From Thermobifida alba (GTDB taxonomy: Bacteria > Actinomycetota > Actinomycetes > Streptosporangiales > Streptosporangiaceae): a DNA stretch of 64,000 nucleotides. This document shows, in pieces, positions 17,564 through 26,473 of this stretch. Within the stretch, counting starts at the first letter, position 1. Each line of letters opens with the position of its first letter. Where the stretch lies: positions 124,001-188,000 of the forward strand of contig NZ_CP051627.1 in NCBI RefSeq assembly GCF_023208015.1, read 5' to 3'. The notes beneath the pieces were generated by a model that was not told the origin of the DNA, searched no databases, and saw nothing but the letters and a program-made list of their open reading frames with translations. Position numbers and translations under genes: made by a program.

Positions 17564-19051
17564 GTGAGCCAGAGTCGTACCTACCAAGTGCGGACCTACG
17601 GCTGCCAGATGAACGTCCACGACTCCGAGCGGCTCTCCGGACTGCTGGAGGACGCGGGGTACCAGCGGGCAGCCGAGGACGTCACGCCGGACGTCGTCGT
17701 CTTCAACACCTGTGCGGTGCGTGAGAACGCGGACAACCGCCTCTACGGCAACCTGGGCCATCTGCGGCCGGTCAAGGACGCCAACCCGGGGATGCAGATC
17801 GCGGTGGGCGGGTGTCTGGCGCAGAAGGACCGCGGGGAGATCGTGCGCCGCGCCCCCTGGGTGGACGTGGTCTTCGGGACACACAACATCGGCTCGCTGC
17901 CCGTGCTGCTGGAACGCGCCCGGGTGCAGCGGGAGGCCCAGGTGGAGATCGTCGAGTCGTTGGAGACGTTCCCCTCCACGCTGCCGACGCGGCGCGAGTC
18001 GGTGTACGCGGCCTGGGTGTCGATCTCGGTGGGCTGCAACAACACCTGCACGTTCTGTATCGTTCCGGCGCTGCGCGGCAAGGAGAAGGACCGCCGTCCC
18101 GGCGACGTGCTGGCCGAGGTGCGCGCGGTGGTGGCCGAGGGCGCGATCGAGGTCACCCTGCTGGGGCAGAACGTCAACGCCTACGGGTCGGAGTTCGGGG
18201 ACCGGCAGGCGTTCTCCAAGCTGCTGCGCGCCTGCGGCGAGGTGGAGGGGCTGGAGCGGGTGCGGTTCACCTCCCCGCATCCGCGTGACTTCACCGACGA
18301 CGTGATCGCGGCGATGGCGGAGACCCCCAACGTGATGCCGCAGCTGCACATGCCGCTGCAGTCGGGGTCGGACCGGGTGCTGCGGGCGATGCGCCGCTCC
18401 TACCGGTCCGACCGGTTCCTGCGGATCGTGGAGAAGGTGCGGGAGGCCATGCCGGAGGCGGCCATCAGCACCGACATCATCGTGGGCTTCCCGGGGGAGA
18501 CCGAGGAGGACTTCGCCGAGACGCTGCGGGTGGTGGAGGAGGCGCGGTTCGCGCACGCCTACACCTTCCAGTACTCCAAGCGTCCGGGGACGCCGGCGGC
18601 GTCGATGGACGGCCAGGTGCCCCCGGAGGTGGTGAAGGAGCGGTACCAGCGGCTGCTGGAGGTGCAGGAGCGCATCTCCGCGGAGGAGAACGCCAAGCAG
18701 GTGGGCCGCGAGGTGGAGGTGCTGGTCGCCGAGGGCGAGGGCCGCAAGGACGACGTGCACCGCCGCATGTCGGGGCGGGCCCGCGACAACCGGCTGGTGC
18801 ACTTCGCGGTGGACGAGGGGCTGGGGGTGCGTCCCGGCGACATGGTCACCGTGGAGGTGACGTATGCGGCCCCGCACCACCTGGTGGCCGACTCGGGGGT
18901 GCGTGCGGTGCGGCGGACCCGCGCGGGTGACGCGTGGGAGGCGCGCAACGCGGCCGAGGAGAAGCGGTCCTCGGGAGTGCTGCTGGGCATGCCGAAGGTG
19001 GGGGCGCCCGCGCCGCCGCCGGTGGCGGCGGGCGGCTGCTGCGACGCCTGA
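17564..19051 (+). CDS. miaB: tRNA-2-methylthio-N6-dimethylallyladenosine synthase MiaB
   Basis: MiaB adds a methylthio group to the i6A37 base made by MiaA in tRNAs reading UNN codons. The 495-residue radical-SAM protein has MTTase-domain cysteines in [17 protein letters not shown] and VGGCLAQ, the SAM-binding motif GCNNTCTFC followed by IVPALRG, and a C-terminal TRAM region. About 50 residues of Ala/Pro-rich tail ending GGCCDA extend beyond TRAM. GTG 17564 gives the standard start ([13 protein letters not shown]). The miaA gene lies downstream but inverted, with a transporter module between. Confidence 0.94.
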   Translation: MSQSRTYQVRTYGCQMNVHDSERLSGLLEDAGYQRAAEDVTPDVVVFNTCAVRENADNRLYGNLGHLRPVKDANPGMQIAVGGCLAQKDRGEIVRRAPWVDVVFGTHNIGSLPVLLERARVQREAQVEIVESLETFPSTLPTRRESVYAAWVSISVGCNNTCTFCIVPALRGKEKDRRPGDVLAEVRAVVAEGAIEVTLLGQNVNAYGSEFGDRQAFSKLLRACGEVEGLERVRFTSPHPRDFTDDVIAAMAETPNVMPQLHMPLQSGSDRVLRAMRRSYRSDRFLRIVEKVREAMPEAAISTDIIVGFPGETEEDFAETLRVVEEARFAHAYTFQYSKRPGTPAASMDGQVPPEVVKERYQRLLEVQERISAEENAKQVGREVEVLVAEGEGRKDDVHRRMSGRARDNRLVHFAVDEGLGVRPGDMVTVEVTYAAPHHLVADSGVRAVRRTRAGDAWEARNAAEEKRSSGVLLGMPKVGAPAPPPVAAGGCCDA

Positions 19052-19065
19052 CCCTGTGCGGTGCG

Positions 19066-19101
19066 GGGGTGGTTTCCGGTGCGGCCGGGACCACCCCTTT
19101 T
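19066..19101 (+). terminator. terminator after miaB
   Basis: GGGGTGGT pairs with ACCACCCC around an inner CCGG/CCGG stem, followed by TTTT. It lies between miaB and the convergent ABC gene. Confidence 0.75.
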
Positions 19102-19115
19102 CCGTCTTCCCGGAG

Positions 19116-19745
19116 TCAGAGCTCCCGCTGCCGGTGGACGTCGAAGACGGCGTCGCAGGCGTCGCGCACGTCGTCGTTGTGGGTGGCGATGACCACCGTG
19201 CAGCCCTGCCGGCTCATCTGGCGCAGCACGTCCACCACCATCGCGCCGTTGTCGCTGTCCAGGGCGCCGGTGGGTTCGTCGGCCAGCACCAGGGAGGGCT
19301 GTTTGACCATGAGGCGGGCCAGGGCGACGCGCTGCTGCTCGCCGCCGGACAGGTGGTGCACCTTCTCCCGTTCGCGTCCGGCCAGGCCGACCCGTTGCAG
19401 GATCCGGGTGTGGTCGGGGCGGATGCCGCGTCTGCGGGCGACGTCGAGGTTGGCCTTGACCGTGGCGTTCTCGATGAGCGCGTAGTCCTGGAACAGGTAG
19501 CCGAGCCTGTCGCGGCGGAAGCGGCGCCGTCCGCCGGGGCCCAGGCGGGTGAGGTCGGTGTCCTCGTACAGGATCTGGCCGCTGCTGGGCCGTTCCAGCA
19601 GTCCCATGCAGTTGAGCAGGGTGGTCTTGCCCGATCCGCTGGCGCCGACCAGGGCGAGCATCCGCCCGGCGGGAACGGTCAGGTCGAGGCCCCGCCACAG
19701 GGTGCGCGGCCCGAAGGACTTGGTGAGGTTCTTGACGGTGATCAT
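19116..19745 (-). CDS. ABC transporter ATP-binding protein, lactococcin-972-associated type
   Basis: A compact 209-residue ATPase of the LolD/MacB class. Walker A is GASGSGKTT, the signature LSGGEQQR, Walker B LVLADEPT and the switch region VIATHNDD. Short ATPases of this kind paired with a roughly 690-residue multi-span protein are the export or immunity module found beside lactococcin-972-like bacteriocins (TIGR03608/TIGR01654 families, recognised from memory). It starts 15 nt after the partner gene ends, so the two are co-transcribed. It could equally serve a lipoprotein or peptide exporter. The substrate is unknown. Confidence 0.78.
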   Translation of the reverse strand: MITVKNLTKSFGPRTLWRGLDLTVPAGRMLALVGASGSGKTTLLNCMGLLERPSSGQILYEDTDLTRLGPGGRRRFRRDRLGYLFQDYALIENATVKANLDVARRRGIRPDHTRILQRVGLAGREREKVHHLSGGEQQRVALARLMVKQPSLVLADEPTGALDSDNGAMVVDVLRQMSRQGCTVVIATHNDDVRDACDAVFDVHRQREL

Positions 19746-19760
19746 GGTGCTTTCCGGAGG

Positions 19761-21827
19761 TCAGGCCTGCGAGGTGCCTTCGCGGACGATGCGGCGGTGG
19801 AAGAGGGCGAGGGCGGCGACGGTGATCGCCAGGGAGGCCGCCGCGATGCCCAGGGCGTAGAACGGTTCGGCGCCGGTGGCCTCCGTGCCGGGGATGAGGG
19901 CCCGGGTGGGGTCGTTCCGGGCGGCCAGCGCGGTGAGGGTGTCCCAGGTGGCCCAGCCCACGAAGCCCACCGCGACGGCGGCCTCGGCGGCGAGCAGCCG
20001 CCGGTGGGTGGCGAGGAAGGTCCAGCCGCTGATGTGCCGGGCGAAGATGGTCTGCGCGCGGGTGCGCACGTAGACGATGCACGCGGCCGCGGCGGTCAGC
20101 AGCAGCACGGCGCCGGCCCCGGCGAGGCTGAACAGTTCGCTGCGCAGGACGGTCAGGGTGGCGGCGTGTTCCTGCCGTGCGCTGGTGGTGAGGGTCTCGA
20201 CCATGGAGATGTACCGGGAGGCCTGCGGGTTCTCGGCGCGGAACGCCTCGACCACCTCCGGGTCGGGGAAGACCGTCGACCTGCCGCTCATGTGGGTGAC
20301 GTAGGCGTTGTCGGAGAGGACCTGCCCGTTGGGGAGGACGACGAGGACCGGTTCGTGCAGCAGGGGCAGGAACCGGGAGCCCTCGGGCCGTTGGGCGCCG
20401 TAGGTGAACAGGGTCTGGCCGGCGGCGGCGGTCAGCACCTCGACGTCGAAGGTGTCCGGTGCGCCGTACAGCGCGAGCCACCGGTTCGTCCCTTCGACCA
20501 GCTGGTCGGTGGGGACGGAGACGGACTCGGGCACGATGACGCGGACGGTCTCGCCCGGGCCGTGGCGTTCCCCGGAGGGGGCGAGAACCTCCTGTTCGGT
20601 CAGGTAGGTGTCGTTGACGACGAGGACGGAGGTGTCCCCGTCGGACGGGGCGGGATTGCCCGGGGCAGCGGGGAGGAAGAACTCCAGGCTGGAGTGGACC
20701 GCCAGCACCATGTCGCCGTCGGCGTCGACCCGGCGCAGCCACGGACCGAGGGTGTCGTCGACGGCCTGCTCGTCCGACCAGCCGTAGTTGGCGCTCAGCG
20801 CGGGCCGTGAGGCGTCGCCGTACTGCTCGTACAGTTCCAGTCCGACCCGCTGGTCGCGGGCCTGCTGCGCGGAGAGGACCACCGAACCGAGGATGGTCAG
20901 AGTCAGCACCAGCACGGGGACGCGGACCAGGTAGACGGCGGCGGTGGTGCTGCGCACCGGCAGGCGGCCCTTGAGCGCGGGCAGGATGCCGGTGGTGTGC
21001 ACCAGGCCGAGCACGGCGGCGTGCGCGGCCAGGCAGGGGAGGGTGAGGACTGTCAGGAACACCAGTGCGAGCGGCGTGTAGCGGCCGAGCTGGTTCCACC
21101 CGTTGTAGACGCCGAGGAACACCAGGGTGGCGGCGGCCACCGCGGGCAGGGCGACCGCCCACAGACGGGCGATCTTGGCCAGGTCCGCGAGCAGGATGCC
21201 CGGATAGGAGTGGCCCTGCAGGCGCATGACGGCGTAGTCGCGGGCGGAGAGCAGGACGCCGGCGCCGACCGCGGCGACGGTGGCGAGCAGGGCGACGGCC
21301 AGGAGGTTGAACAGGGGGCCGCCCGTGAAGTAGTGCCACAGCTCGGTGACCTGCGTGCCCGGGGCTTCGTGCAGACCGTGGGCGGCGAGTGCGTCACGGA
21401 GGACGGGACGGACGTCGGAGGCGCCGAGGATGAAGTAGTAGCCGTTGGGGCCGACCTCGCCGAACTCGGTGATGGGGTGGGTCTGGACGGTGAAGCCGCG
21501 GCCGAAGGCCGGATACCCGTCCCGCAGCCACCGGGCGTAGTGGGAGTCGGGGTCGGAGACCGCCAGGTACAGGTGGGCCAGCGACGACGGTTCGTGGACG
21601 TCGAGCACGGCGTAGCCGACGGCCGCGCCGTGGTCGTCGGCGACCTGCTGCACGGTGCGCGCGACCGCGTCGATGTCGTGGGTCCCCTCGTTCTCGGTGA
21701 TCCACACCATCTCCGAGTCCTCAAGGACGAACATGGTCTGCTCGGCCGTGGCGGCGAGGAGGAAGGCGAGGAGCGCGGCGAAGGCGGCGCACGCCGTGTA
21801 GGCGAAGGAAAGCGTTCGGTTCGGCAC
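19761..21827 (-). CDS. bacteriocin-associated integral membrane protein (putative immunity/permease)
   Basis: A 688-residue membrane protein. One N-terminal helix (about 5-27) is followed by an extracytoplasmic domain (about 30-165), then membrane helices near 170-200, 225-250, 260-285 and 310-330, a second large outer domain (about 335-560), and three C-terminal helices. The motif MRLQGHSYPGILLADL between helices 2 and 3 recalls the coupling loop of the bacteriocin-associated 7-span family. FtsX-like topology (one helix, outer domain, three helices, repeated) fits a MacB-type mechanotransmission partner for the ATPase next door. Function as immunity protein is inference. Upstream lies a 770-nt stretch with no recognised precursor gene. 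Confidence 0.72.
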   Translation of the reverse strand: MPNRTLSFAYTACAAFAALLAFLLAATAEQTMFVLEDSEMVWITENEGTHDIDAVARTVQQVADDHGAAVGYAVLDVHEPSSLAHLYLAVSDPDSHYARWLRDGYPAFGRGFTVQTHPITEFGEVGPNGYYFILGASDVRPVLRDALAAHGLHEAPGTQVTELWHYFTGGPLFNLLAVALLATVAAVGAGVLLSARDYAVMRLQGHSYPGILLADLAKIARLWAVALPAVAAATLVFLGVYNGWNQLGRYTPLALVFLTVLTLPCLAAHAAVLGLVHTTGILPALKGRLPVRSTTAAVYLVRVPVLVLTLTILGSVVLSAQQARDQRVGLELYEQYGDASRPALSANYGWSDEQAVDDTLGPWLRRVDADGDMVLAVHSSLEFFLPAAPGNPAPSDGDTSVLVVNDTYLTEQEVLAPSGERHGPGETVRVIVPESVSVPTDQLVEGTNRWLALYGAPDTFDVEVLTAAAGQTLFTYGAQRPEGSRFLPLLHEPVLVVLPNGQVLSDNAYVTHMSGRSTVFPDPEVVEAFRAENPQASRYISMVETLTTSARQEHAATLTVLRSELFSLAGAGAVLLLTAAAACIVYVRTRAQTIFARHISGWTFLATHRRLLAAEAAVAVGFVGWATWDTLTALAARNDPTRALIPGTEATGAEPFYALGIAAASLAITVAALALFHRRIVREGTSQA

Positions 21828-22546
21828 CTGGCGGTCCTGTGGCGGCTGGGGCGGGCCTGTCGGCGGGGCGACGGACCCGCGGTGTGGTCGGCGTTCGGTC
21901 GCCGGCGCACCGGTACGTCCGGTGGTTCGTCCGTGTCCGGGGGGAGGGGGGAGCGGTGGCCCGCCGGGTGGGGTGTGGCGGTGCCGTTGTCCATGGCGCT
22001 GGGAGGAGGCGGGGCATTCTTGGTGCCGACAGCCGGCGGCGGGGTCGCCGCGGTCTCGGCCGCCTTGTCCGCTCGTGCTTCTTCGTGGATCGGCTCGGTG
22101 CGCCGTGGGGCTACGGCAGGGGAGATTAACAGAATCGCCGTGCCGGGGACAGCGACGGTCGGGCCGCCGGTGTTCTCCTTTCGGTGATCTCAGGGGCGAG
22201 CCGGGGTTCCGTGATGTCCCGGGCTTTCGGATTCCGGTCCGGCTTTTCCCGGCAAGGGAGGAGAATGCGCAGGTCAGGGCGCTTGTGAACGGGAATTAGG
22301 GGGTGTGGCGGTGTGCTCGGAGGCCGTATTCGGCGAGTGTTCCCGCGGGCTCTTCGTGTCCGGAATAGGTCACGAGAAGATCATGGTAATGTTTTTATTG
22401 GTTGAATAATGGATGTGAATGAAAAGTGAAGGTTGCTGTGGAATGGTTCGGAGTTGTTGAAGGGGTGGATTTCCTTCGGGATAAACGTGAGGGAATGTTC
22501 CCCTTCTGCAAAAGAGAGTTGCCGCGATGGTGGCCCATGCGAAGAA
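21828..22546. other. long non-coding or undetermined stretch, AT-rich in its second half
   Basis: No convincing gene is seen. The half next to the membrane-protein gene is GC-rich; 22260-22520 is clearly poorer in GC than the rest of the window, with runs such as TTTTTATTGG. On the minus strand AAAGGAG (about 22175-22181) looks like a ribosome site but no start codon follows it. This is where a small bacteriocin precursor would be expected; none with the lactococcin-972 pattern was found. The promoter of the downstream module probably lies here. Confidence 0.5.
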
Positions 22547-22577
22547 GCCGTGTCCCGATGGCGTTCCGGGACACGGC
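22547..22577 (-). terminator. terminator after the VOC gene
   Basis: Perfect 11-bp stem GCCGTGTCCCG / CGGGACACGGC with a 9-nt loop, 20 nt past the stop; TTCTTC follows on the minus strand. Confidence 0.78.
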
Positions 22578-22597
22578 GCGGCCGCGGTGCGGACGGT

Positions 22598-23353
22598 TCA
22601 GTCGGCGGGGCGGGCGACGGCGAAGTGCGCGCCCGCGGGGTCGGTGAGCATCGCCCAGCGGCCGTAGGGGGAGTCGGCGGGGGCGCGCAGCACCGTGCCG
22701 CCCTCCTGTTCGGCGAGGGCGGCCGTCTTGTCGGTGTCGGCGACCGCGAAGTAGGGCAGCCAGGCGCCGGTGCCGTGGCGGACGCGGTCGCCTCCGCCGT
22801 AGACGCCGAACACCGGGGCGCCGTCGTGGGCCAGGCTGGTGAAGTCGATGCCGGGGAGGCGTTCGGCGGTCAGGCCGAAGACGGCGGCGAAGAAGTCCGC
22901 GGTCGCGGGGGCGGGGCTGGCCACCTCGGCCCAGGCGGGGGCCCCGGGGACGCCGGAGATCTCCGATCCGGCCAGTCCGGTGCCCTGCCAGAACGCGCAG
23001 ACCGTGCCGGCGGGGTCCTGGACGACCGCCGTCGAGCCGAAGCCGGGGATGTCGTCGCGGCCGGTGACCACGGTGCCGCCCGCGTCGCGTACGGCGGTCA
23101 GGGCGGCGTCGAGGTCGCCGGTGGCGAGGTAGACGGTCCAGGCGGGCCGTTCGGCCGACGGGGCGCCGTCGGCGGGTTCGTACAGGGCGGCGACCCGCCG
23201 GCCGTCGAGCCGGGCCGTGCGGTAGGGGCCGCCGTCGTCGGTGAACTCCCAGCCGAGCACGGTCGCGTAGAAGCGCTGGGCGGCGGCGAGGTCGCGGACG
23301 GGCAGGTCGAGCCAGGCGGGTGCGCCGGGTGCGTAGGCGATGGAGTGCGTCAT
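22598..23353 (-). CDS. VOC superfamily protein (two glyoxalase/bleomycin-resistance domains)
   Basis: A 251-residue protein made of two tandem vicinal-oxygen-chelate domains, at about 8-120 and 130-248. Each begins with the family pattern: GAPAWLDLPVRDLAAAQRFYATVLGW is the first (shortened here to its ends), GAPAWAEVASPAPATADFFAAVFGL the second. Two-domain VOC proteins of this size are common in actinomycetes (the Cfp30B/hydroxylase-like group) and most have no known substrate. Start ATG 23353; a TACGAT -10 element lies 7 nt upstream, so the mRNA may be leaderless. It is a single-gene unit. Confidence 0.8.
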   Translation of the reverse strand: MTHSIAYAPGAPAWLDLPVRDLAAAQRFYATVLGWEFTDDGGPYRTARLDGRRVAALYEPADGAPSAERPAWTVYLATGDLDAALTAVRDAGGTVVTGRDDIPGFGSTAVVQDPAGTVCAFWQGTGLAGSEISGVPGAPAWAEVASPAPATADFFAAVFGLTAERLPGIDFTSLAHDGAPVFGVYGGGDRVRHGTGAWLPYFAVADTDKTAALAEQEGGTVLRAPADSPYGRWAMLTDPAGAHFAVARPAD

Positions 23354-23360
23354 ACCTCCA

Positions 23361-23366
23361 ATCGTA
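23361..23366 (-). promoter_or_regulatory. -10 element of the VOC gene (TACGAT)
   Basis: TACGAT on the minus strand ends 7 nt before the ATG. GGAGGT lies directly before the ATG, too close for a normal ribosome site. Confidence 0.42.
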
Positions 23367-23451
23367 CGTGTGTTCGAATGGGTGGAGGTGGGTTCCGCGC
23401 GGGCCGACCAGGTTTTTGCCGGTGTTTTGACGTGTCCGTACCGGTGGGGGG

Positions 23452-24381
23452 TCAGCGGTCGCCGGACGGCCCGCCGGCCAGGGCGAACGCGCGGTCGAGC
23501 AGGTCGGGGGCGTCGTAGGGCAGCCAGTGCACGCGCGGGTCGCGGCGGAACCAGGACTCCTGGCGGCGGGCGAAGCGGCGGGTGGCCCGCACGGTCTCCT
23601 CCCTGGCCTCCTGTTCGGTGCACTCGCCGGCGAGGAAACGCAGCACCTGGGCGTAGCCGAGGGCGCGCGAGGCGGTGAAGCCGTCGCGCAGGCCCGCTTT
23701 CTCCAGGGCGCGGACCTCGTCGACCAGGCCGGCCCGCCACATCCGGTCCACCCGCAGGGCGATGCGCTCGTCCAGTTCGGGGCGGGGCGCGGTCAGGCCG
23801 ATCTGCACGCACGGGTAGTGGGAGACGTGCTCGGGCAGGGTGGCGGTGAACGGCCCGCCGGTGATCTCGACGACTTCCAGGGCGCGTACGATGCGCCGTC
23901 CGTTGCTGGGCAGGATCGCCTCCGCGGCGGCGGGGTCGAGGCGGGCGAGCCGGGCGTGCAGGGCGAGCGGGCCGTGCTCGGCGAGTTCGGCCTCCAGACG
24001 GGCGCGCACCTGCGGGTCGGTGCCGGGGAAGTCGAGTTCGTCCAGGGCGGCGCGCACGTACAGGCCGGAGCCGCCGACCAGGACGGGGACGCGGCCCGAG
24101 GAGCGGAGGTCGTCGATGACCGCGCGGGCCATGCGCTGGTAGTCGGCCACGTTCGCGGTCTGGGTGACGTCCCAGACGTCGAGCAGGTGGTGGGGGACGC
24201 CGCGCCGCTCGTCGGCGGTGAGCTTGGCGGTACCGATGTCCATGCCCCGGTACAGCTGCATGGAGTCGGCGTTGACGATCTCGGCGGGGAGTCCGTGCTC
24301 GCCGAGGCGCAGCGCCAGCTCGACGCCGAGGTCGGACTTGCCCACTGCAGTCGCTCCGACGACCGCGATCACTGTGCTCAT
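23452..24381 (-). CDS. miaA: tRNA dimethylallyltransferase MiaA
   Basis: MiaA puts the dimethylallyl group on A37 of tRNAs reading UNN codons, the substrate for MiaB. The 309-residue protein has the P-loop GATAVGKS, the substrate motif [17 protein letters not shown], and [12 protein letters not shown]; later [15 protein letters not shown] is the usual tRNA-binding arginine-rich stretch. Start ATG 24381. In Streptomyces relatives miaA lies on the same strand between miaB and dapF; here it is on the opposite strand from both and back to back with dapF, so its transcription is independent. Confidence 0.94.
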   Translation of the reverse strand: MSTVIAVVGATAVGKSDLGVELALRLGEHGLPAEIVNADSMQLYRGMDIGTAKLTADERRGVPHHLLDVWDVTQTANVADYQRMARAVIDDLRSSGRVPVLVGGSGLYVRAALDELDFPGTDPQVRARLEAELAEHGPLALHARLARLDPAAAEAILPSNGRRIVRALEVVEITGGPFTATLPEHVSHYPCVQIGLTAPRPELDERIALRVDRMWRAGLVDEVRALEKAGLRDGFTASRALGYAQVLRFLAGECTEQEAREETVRATRRFARRQESWFRRDPRVHWLPYDAPDLLDRAFALAGGPSGDR

Positions 24382-24466
24382 GCCTCAAGTGTGGCAGCGC
24401 CAAGCGCCCGGGGAGGCCGCTTCGCCCCCGGTCAGTGCGGGGGCACGGGGAGGAGGGGCGGGAATC

Positions 24467-24472
24467 TAGGAT
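24467..24472 (+). promoter_or_regulatory. -10 element of dapF (TAGGAT)
   Basis: TAGGAT ends exactly 6 nt before the dapF ATG and there is no Shine-Dalgarno sequence, so the mRNA is probably leaderless. Confidence 0.52.
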
Positions 24473-24478
24473 GAACGC

Positions 24479-25303
24479 ATGCGTTTCGCGAAGGGCCACG
24501 GCACCGAGAACGATTTCGTGATCCTCCCCGATCCGGACGGGGAGTTGGACCTCGACGCGGCGACCGTCGCCGCGCTGTGCGACCGGCGTGCCGGTCTGGG
24601 CGCGGACGGGGTGCTGCGGGTGGTGCGGACGAAGGCGTTGGGGGAGCCGTTGGCGGGGGAGGCGGCCGACGCCGCGCGCTGCGAGTGGTTCATGGACTAC
24701 CGCAACGCCGATGGCAGCGTCGCCGAGATGTGCGGCAACGGGGTGCGGGTGTTCGCGCGTTACCTGCGGGAGGCGGCCCTGGTGGGCGACACCGTGTTCG
24801 AGGTGGGCACGCGGGCCGGCGCGCGGCGGGTGACGTTGGAGGACGACGGGGACGTCACCGTGGACATGGGGCCGGTGCGGGTGCTGGGGCCGGGGCGGGC
24901 CGAGCTGGCCGACGGCCCGGTGCGGGGGGTGCGGGTCTCGGTGGGCAATCCGCACCTGGCCTGCCGGGTGGCGCGTCCGGTGGCCGAGGTGGATCTGGGC
25001 CGTCCCCCGGTGCTGCGGGAGGAGGAGTTTCCGCACGGGGCCAACGTCGAGGTGTTCCGCGAGGTGGCCCCGGGGGTGCTGGAGATGCGCGTCTACGAGC
25101 GGGGGGCCGCGGAGACCCGGTCGTGCGGTACCGGGATCGTGGCCGCCGCGGCGGCGGCCACGCCGCCGGGTGAGGACGCGGAGTGGACGGTGCAGGTGCC
25201 GGGCGGGGTGTGCGCGGTGGTCCTGGAGGGGGGAGCGGCCCGGCTGCGCGGGCCCGCGGTGATCGTGGCCGAGGGGGACGTCCGGCTGCCCGTGGCGCGG
25301 TGA
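24479..25303 (+). CDS. dapF: diaminopimelate epimerase
   Basis: DapF converts LL- to meso-diaminopimelate for peptidoglycan and lysine. The 274-residue protein is of normal size. Both catalytic cysteines are visible: MCGNGVRVFARY (first base) and RSCGTGIVAAA (second). The N-terminus MRFAKGHGTENDFVIL is diagnostic. The stop codon overlaps the start of the following permease gene by 4 nt, so a transport gene is translationally coupled to this cell-wall enzyme. It is divergent from miaA with 97 nt between. Confidence 0.94.
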   Translation: MRFAKGHGTENDFVILPDPDGELDLDAATVAALCDRRAGLGADGVLRVVRTKALGEPLAGEAADAARCEWFMDYRNADGSVAEMCGNGVRVFARYLREAALVGDTVFEVGTRAGARRVTLEDDGDVTVDMGPVRVLGPGRAELADGPVRGVRVSVGNPHLACRVARPVAEVDLGRPPVLREEEFPHGANVEVFREVAPGVLEMRVYERGAAETRSCGTGIVAAAAAATPPGEDAEWTVQVPGGVCAVVLEGGAARLRGPAVIVAEGDVRLPVAR

Positions 25304-26310
25304 GCGCCGTCGCGGCGGGGGGCAGAGGCGCTCTTTCGCTGCTGTGGCGGGTGCTGGGACGGCTGGTGCTGCTGTTCGCCGCGGTCAGCTGCGTCTACCT
25401 GCTCGCGGCGACCGCGCTGAATCCTCGGGAGAACTACGAGGCGCGGCGTCCGCCTCCGCCGGCCGAGGCGGTGGACGCCGCGTTGGACGCCGCCAACCTC
25501 AACGACGAGACGCCGCTGGCGCAGCGGTACGCGGTGTGGGTCTCGGGGGTGGTGGTCGGCGACTTCGGGCGGACGTGGGACGGTGCGTCGGTCAACGAGG
25601 AGCTGTCGCGCCGGGTCGGGGTGAGCGCGCGGCTGCTGGCGGCGGGGGCGGTGCTCGGCTGTGTCGGCGGGGTGCTGCTGGGCACGTGGACGGGGGCGCG
25701 TCCGCGCGGGGCGGCGGACCGGGCCGCCACGGCGGTGTCGCTGCTGCTGATCTCGGTGCCGGTGGTGGTGGTCGCGGTGTCGTTGCAGAACGCGGCGCTG
25801 TGGGTGAACCAGGTGACGGGCGTGGAGGTGCTGCGGGTCACCGGTGAGGCCACCGCGGGGCTGGACGGCGGGGTGGGGGAGCGGGCGGCGGACCGGCTGC
25901 GCCACCTGGTGCTGCCGACGCTGGCGGTGGCGCTGCCGCAGGTCGCCCTGTACAGCCGGTACCAGCGGTCGCTGATCGCCGAGCAGGTGGGCGCGGAGTA
26001 CCTGCGGACGGCGCGTGCCAAGGGGATGACGCGGTCGCGGGCGGTGGTGCGGCACGCGGTGCGGGTCACGCTGGTGCCGGCGGTCGCGTATTTCGGTTAT
26101 TCCTCGGCGTTGCTGCTGACCAGTACGGTCTTCACCGAGCAGGTGTTCGGTTGGCACGGGGTGGGGGAGTACCTGTTCGAGTCGGTCGGACAGGGGGATG
26201 TGAACGCGGTCGCGGCGGTGTGCTGTTTCGGGGCGGTGTGCGTGGTCGCGGCGGGGGTGGTGTCCGATGTCGCGCGGGTGGTGCTGGACCCGCGGAGCCG
26301 GACGGGATAG
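25300..26310 (+). CDS. oligopeptide/dipeptide-type ABC transporter permease (DppB family)
   Basis: A 336-residue inner-membrane permease. The first helix is at about 10-35 and is followed by a long outer loop (about 40-105), as in DppB/OppB. The EAA loop is EYLRTARAKGMTRSRAVVRHAVR in the right position before the last helices, and FGWHGVGEYLFESV near the C-terminus is typical. The GTG start overlaps the dapF stop by 4 nt. Only this one permease and one binding protein are present; the second permease (DppC) and ATPases are not in the window. It must therefore use subunits encoded elsewhere, or be a remnant. Confidence 0.82.
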   Translation: MSAVAAGGRGALSLLWRVLGRLVLLFAAVSCVYLLAATALNPRENYEARRPPPPAEAVDAALDAANLNDETPLAQRYAVWVSGVVVGDFGRTWDGASVNEELSRRVGVSARLLAAGAVLGCVGGVLLGTWTGARPRGAADRAATAVSLLLISVPVVVVAVSLQNAALWVNQVTGVEVLRVTGEATAGLDGGVGERAADRLRHLVLPTLAVALPQVALYSRYQRSLIAEQVGAEYLRTARAKGMTRSRAVVRHAVRVTLVPAVAYFGYSSALLLTSTVFTEQVFGWHGVGEYLFESVGQGDVNAVAAVCCFGAVCVVAAGVVSDVARVVLDPRSRTG

Positions 26311-26378
26311 CGGACTGTGAGGTCGGACACCCTATCGCTTCCCAATCGGAGTACTATTTTCCCCAATTGTTCCATTGG

Positions 26379-26395
26379 TGCCTTTTGTTAAGGCA
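26379..26395 (+). promoter_or_regulatory. small hairpin in the permease-binding protein gap
   Basis: TGCCTT-TTGTT-AAGGCA, a 6-bp stem in a locally AT-rich 163-nt gap. A TACTAT -10-like element lies at 26352-26357. It could be an operator or weak terminator. Confidence 0.25.
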
Positions 26396-26473
26396 ATCAT
26401 GGCGTGTCGGTCCGGTGGAGATCCGGTGGCTTCGGAACCCTGCCGCGGACGACCCATGACATTTGGGGGACAA

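Noticed and set aside
21840-22190. Open minus-strand frame with a hydrophobic AILLISPAVA stretch after an AAAGGAG site, as if a secreted peptide
   Set aside because: It has no ATG, GTG or TTG near the site, no basic n-region, and lacks the Trp/Tyr pattern of lactococcin-972 peptides. It may be a decayed gene but cannot be supported.
22426-22647. 73-codon plus-strand frame in the AT-rich patch
   Set aside because: No ribosome site, overlaps the terminator and end of the VOC gene, and turns into Arg-rich shadow sequence after 50 codons.
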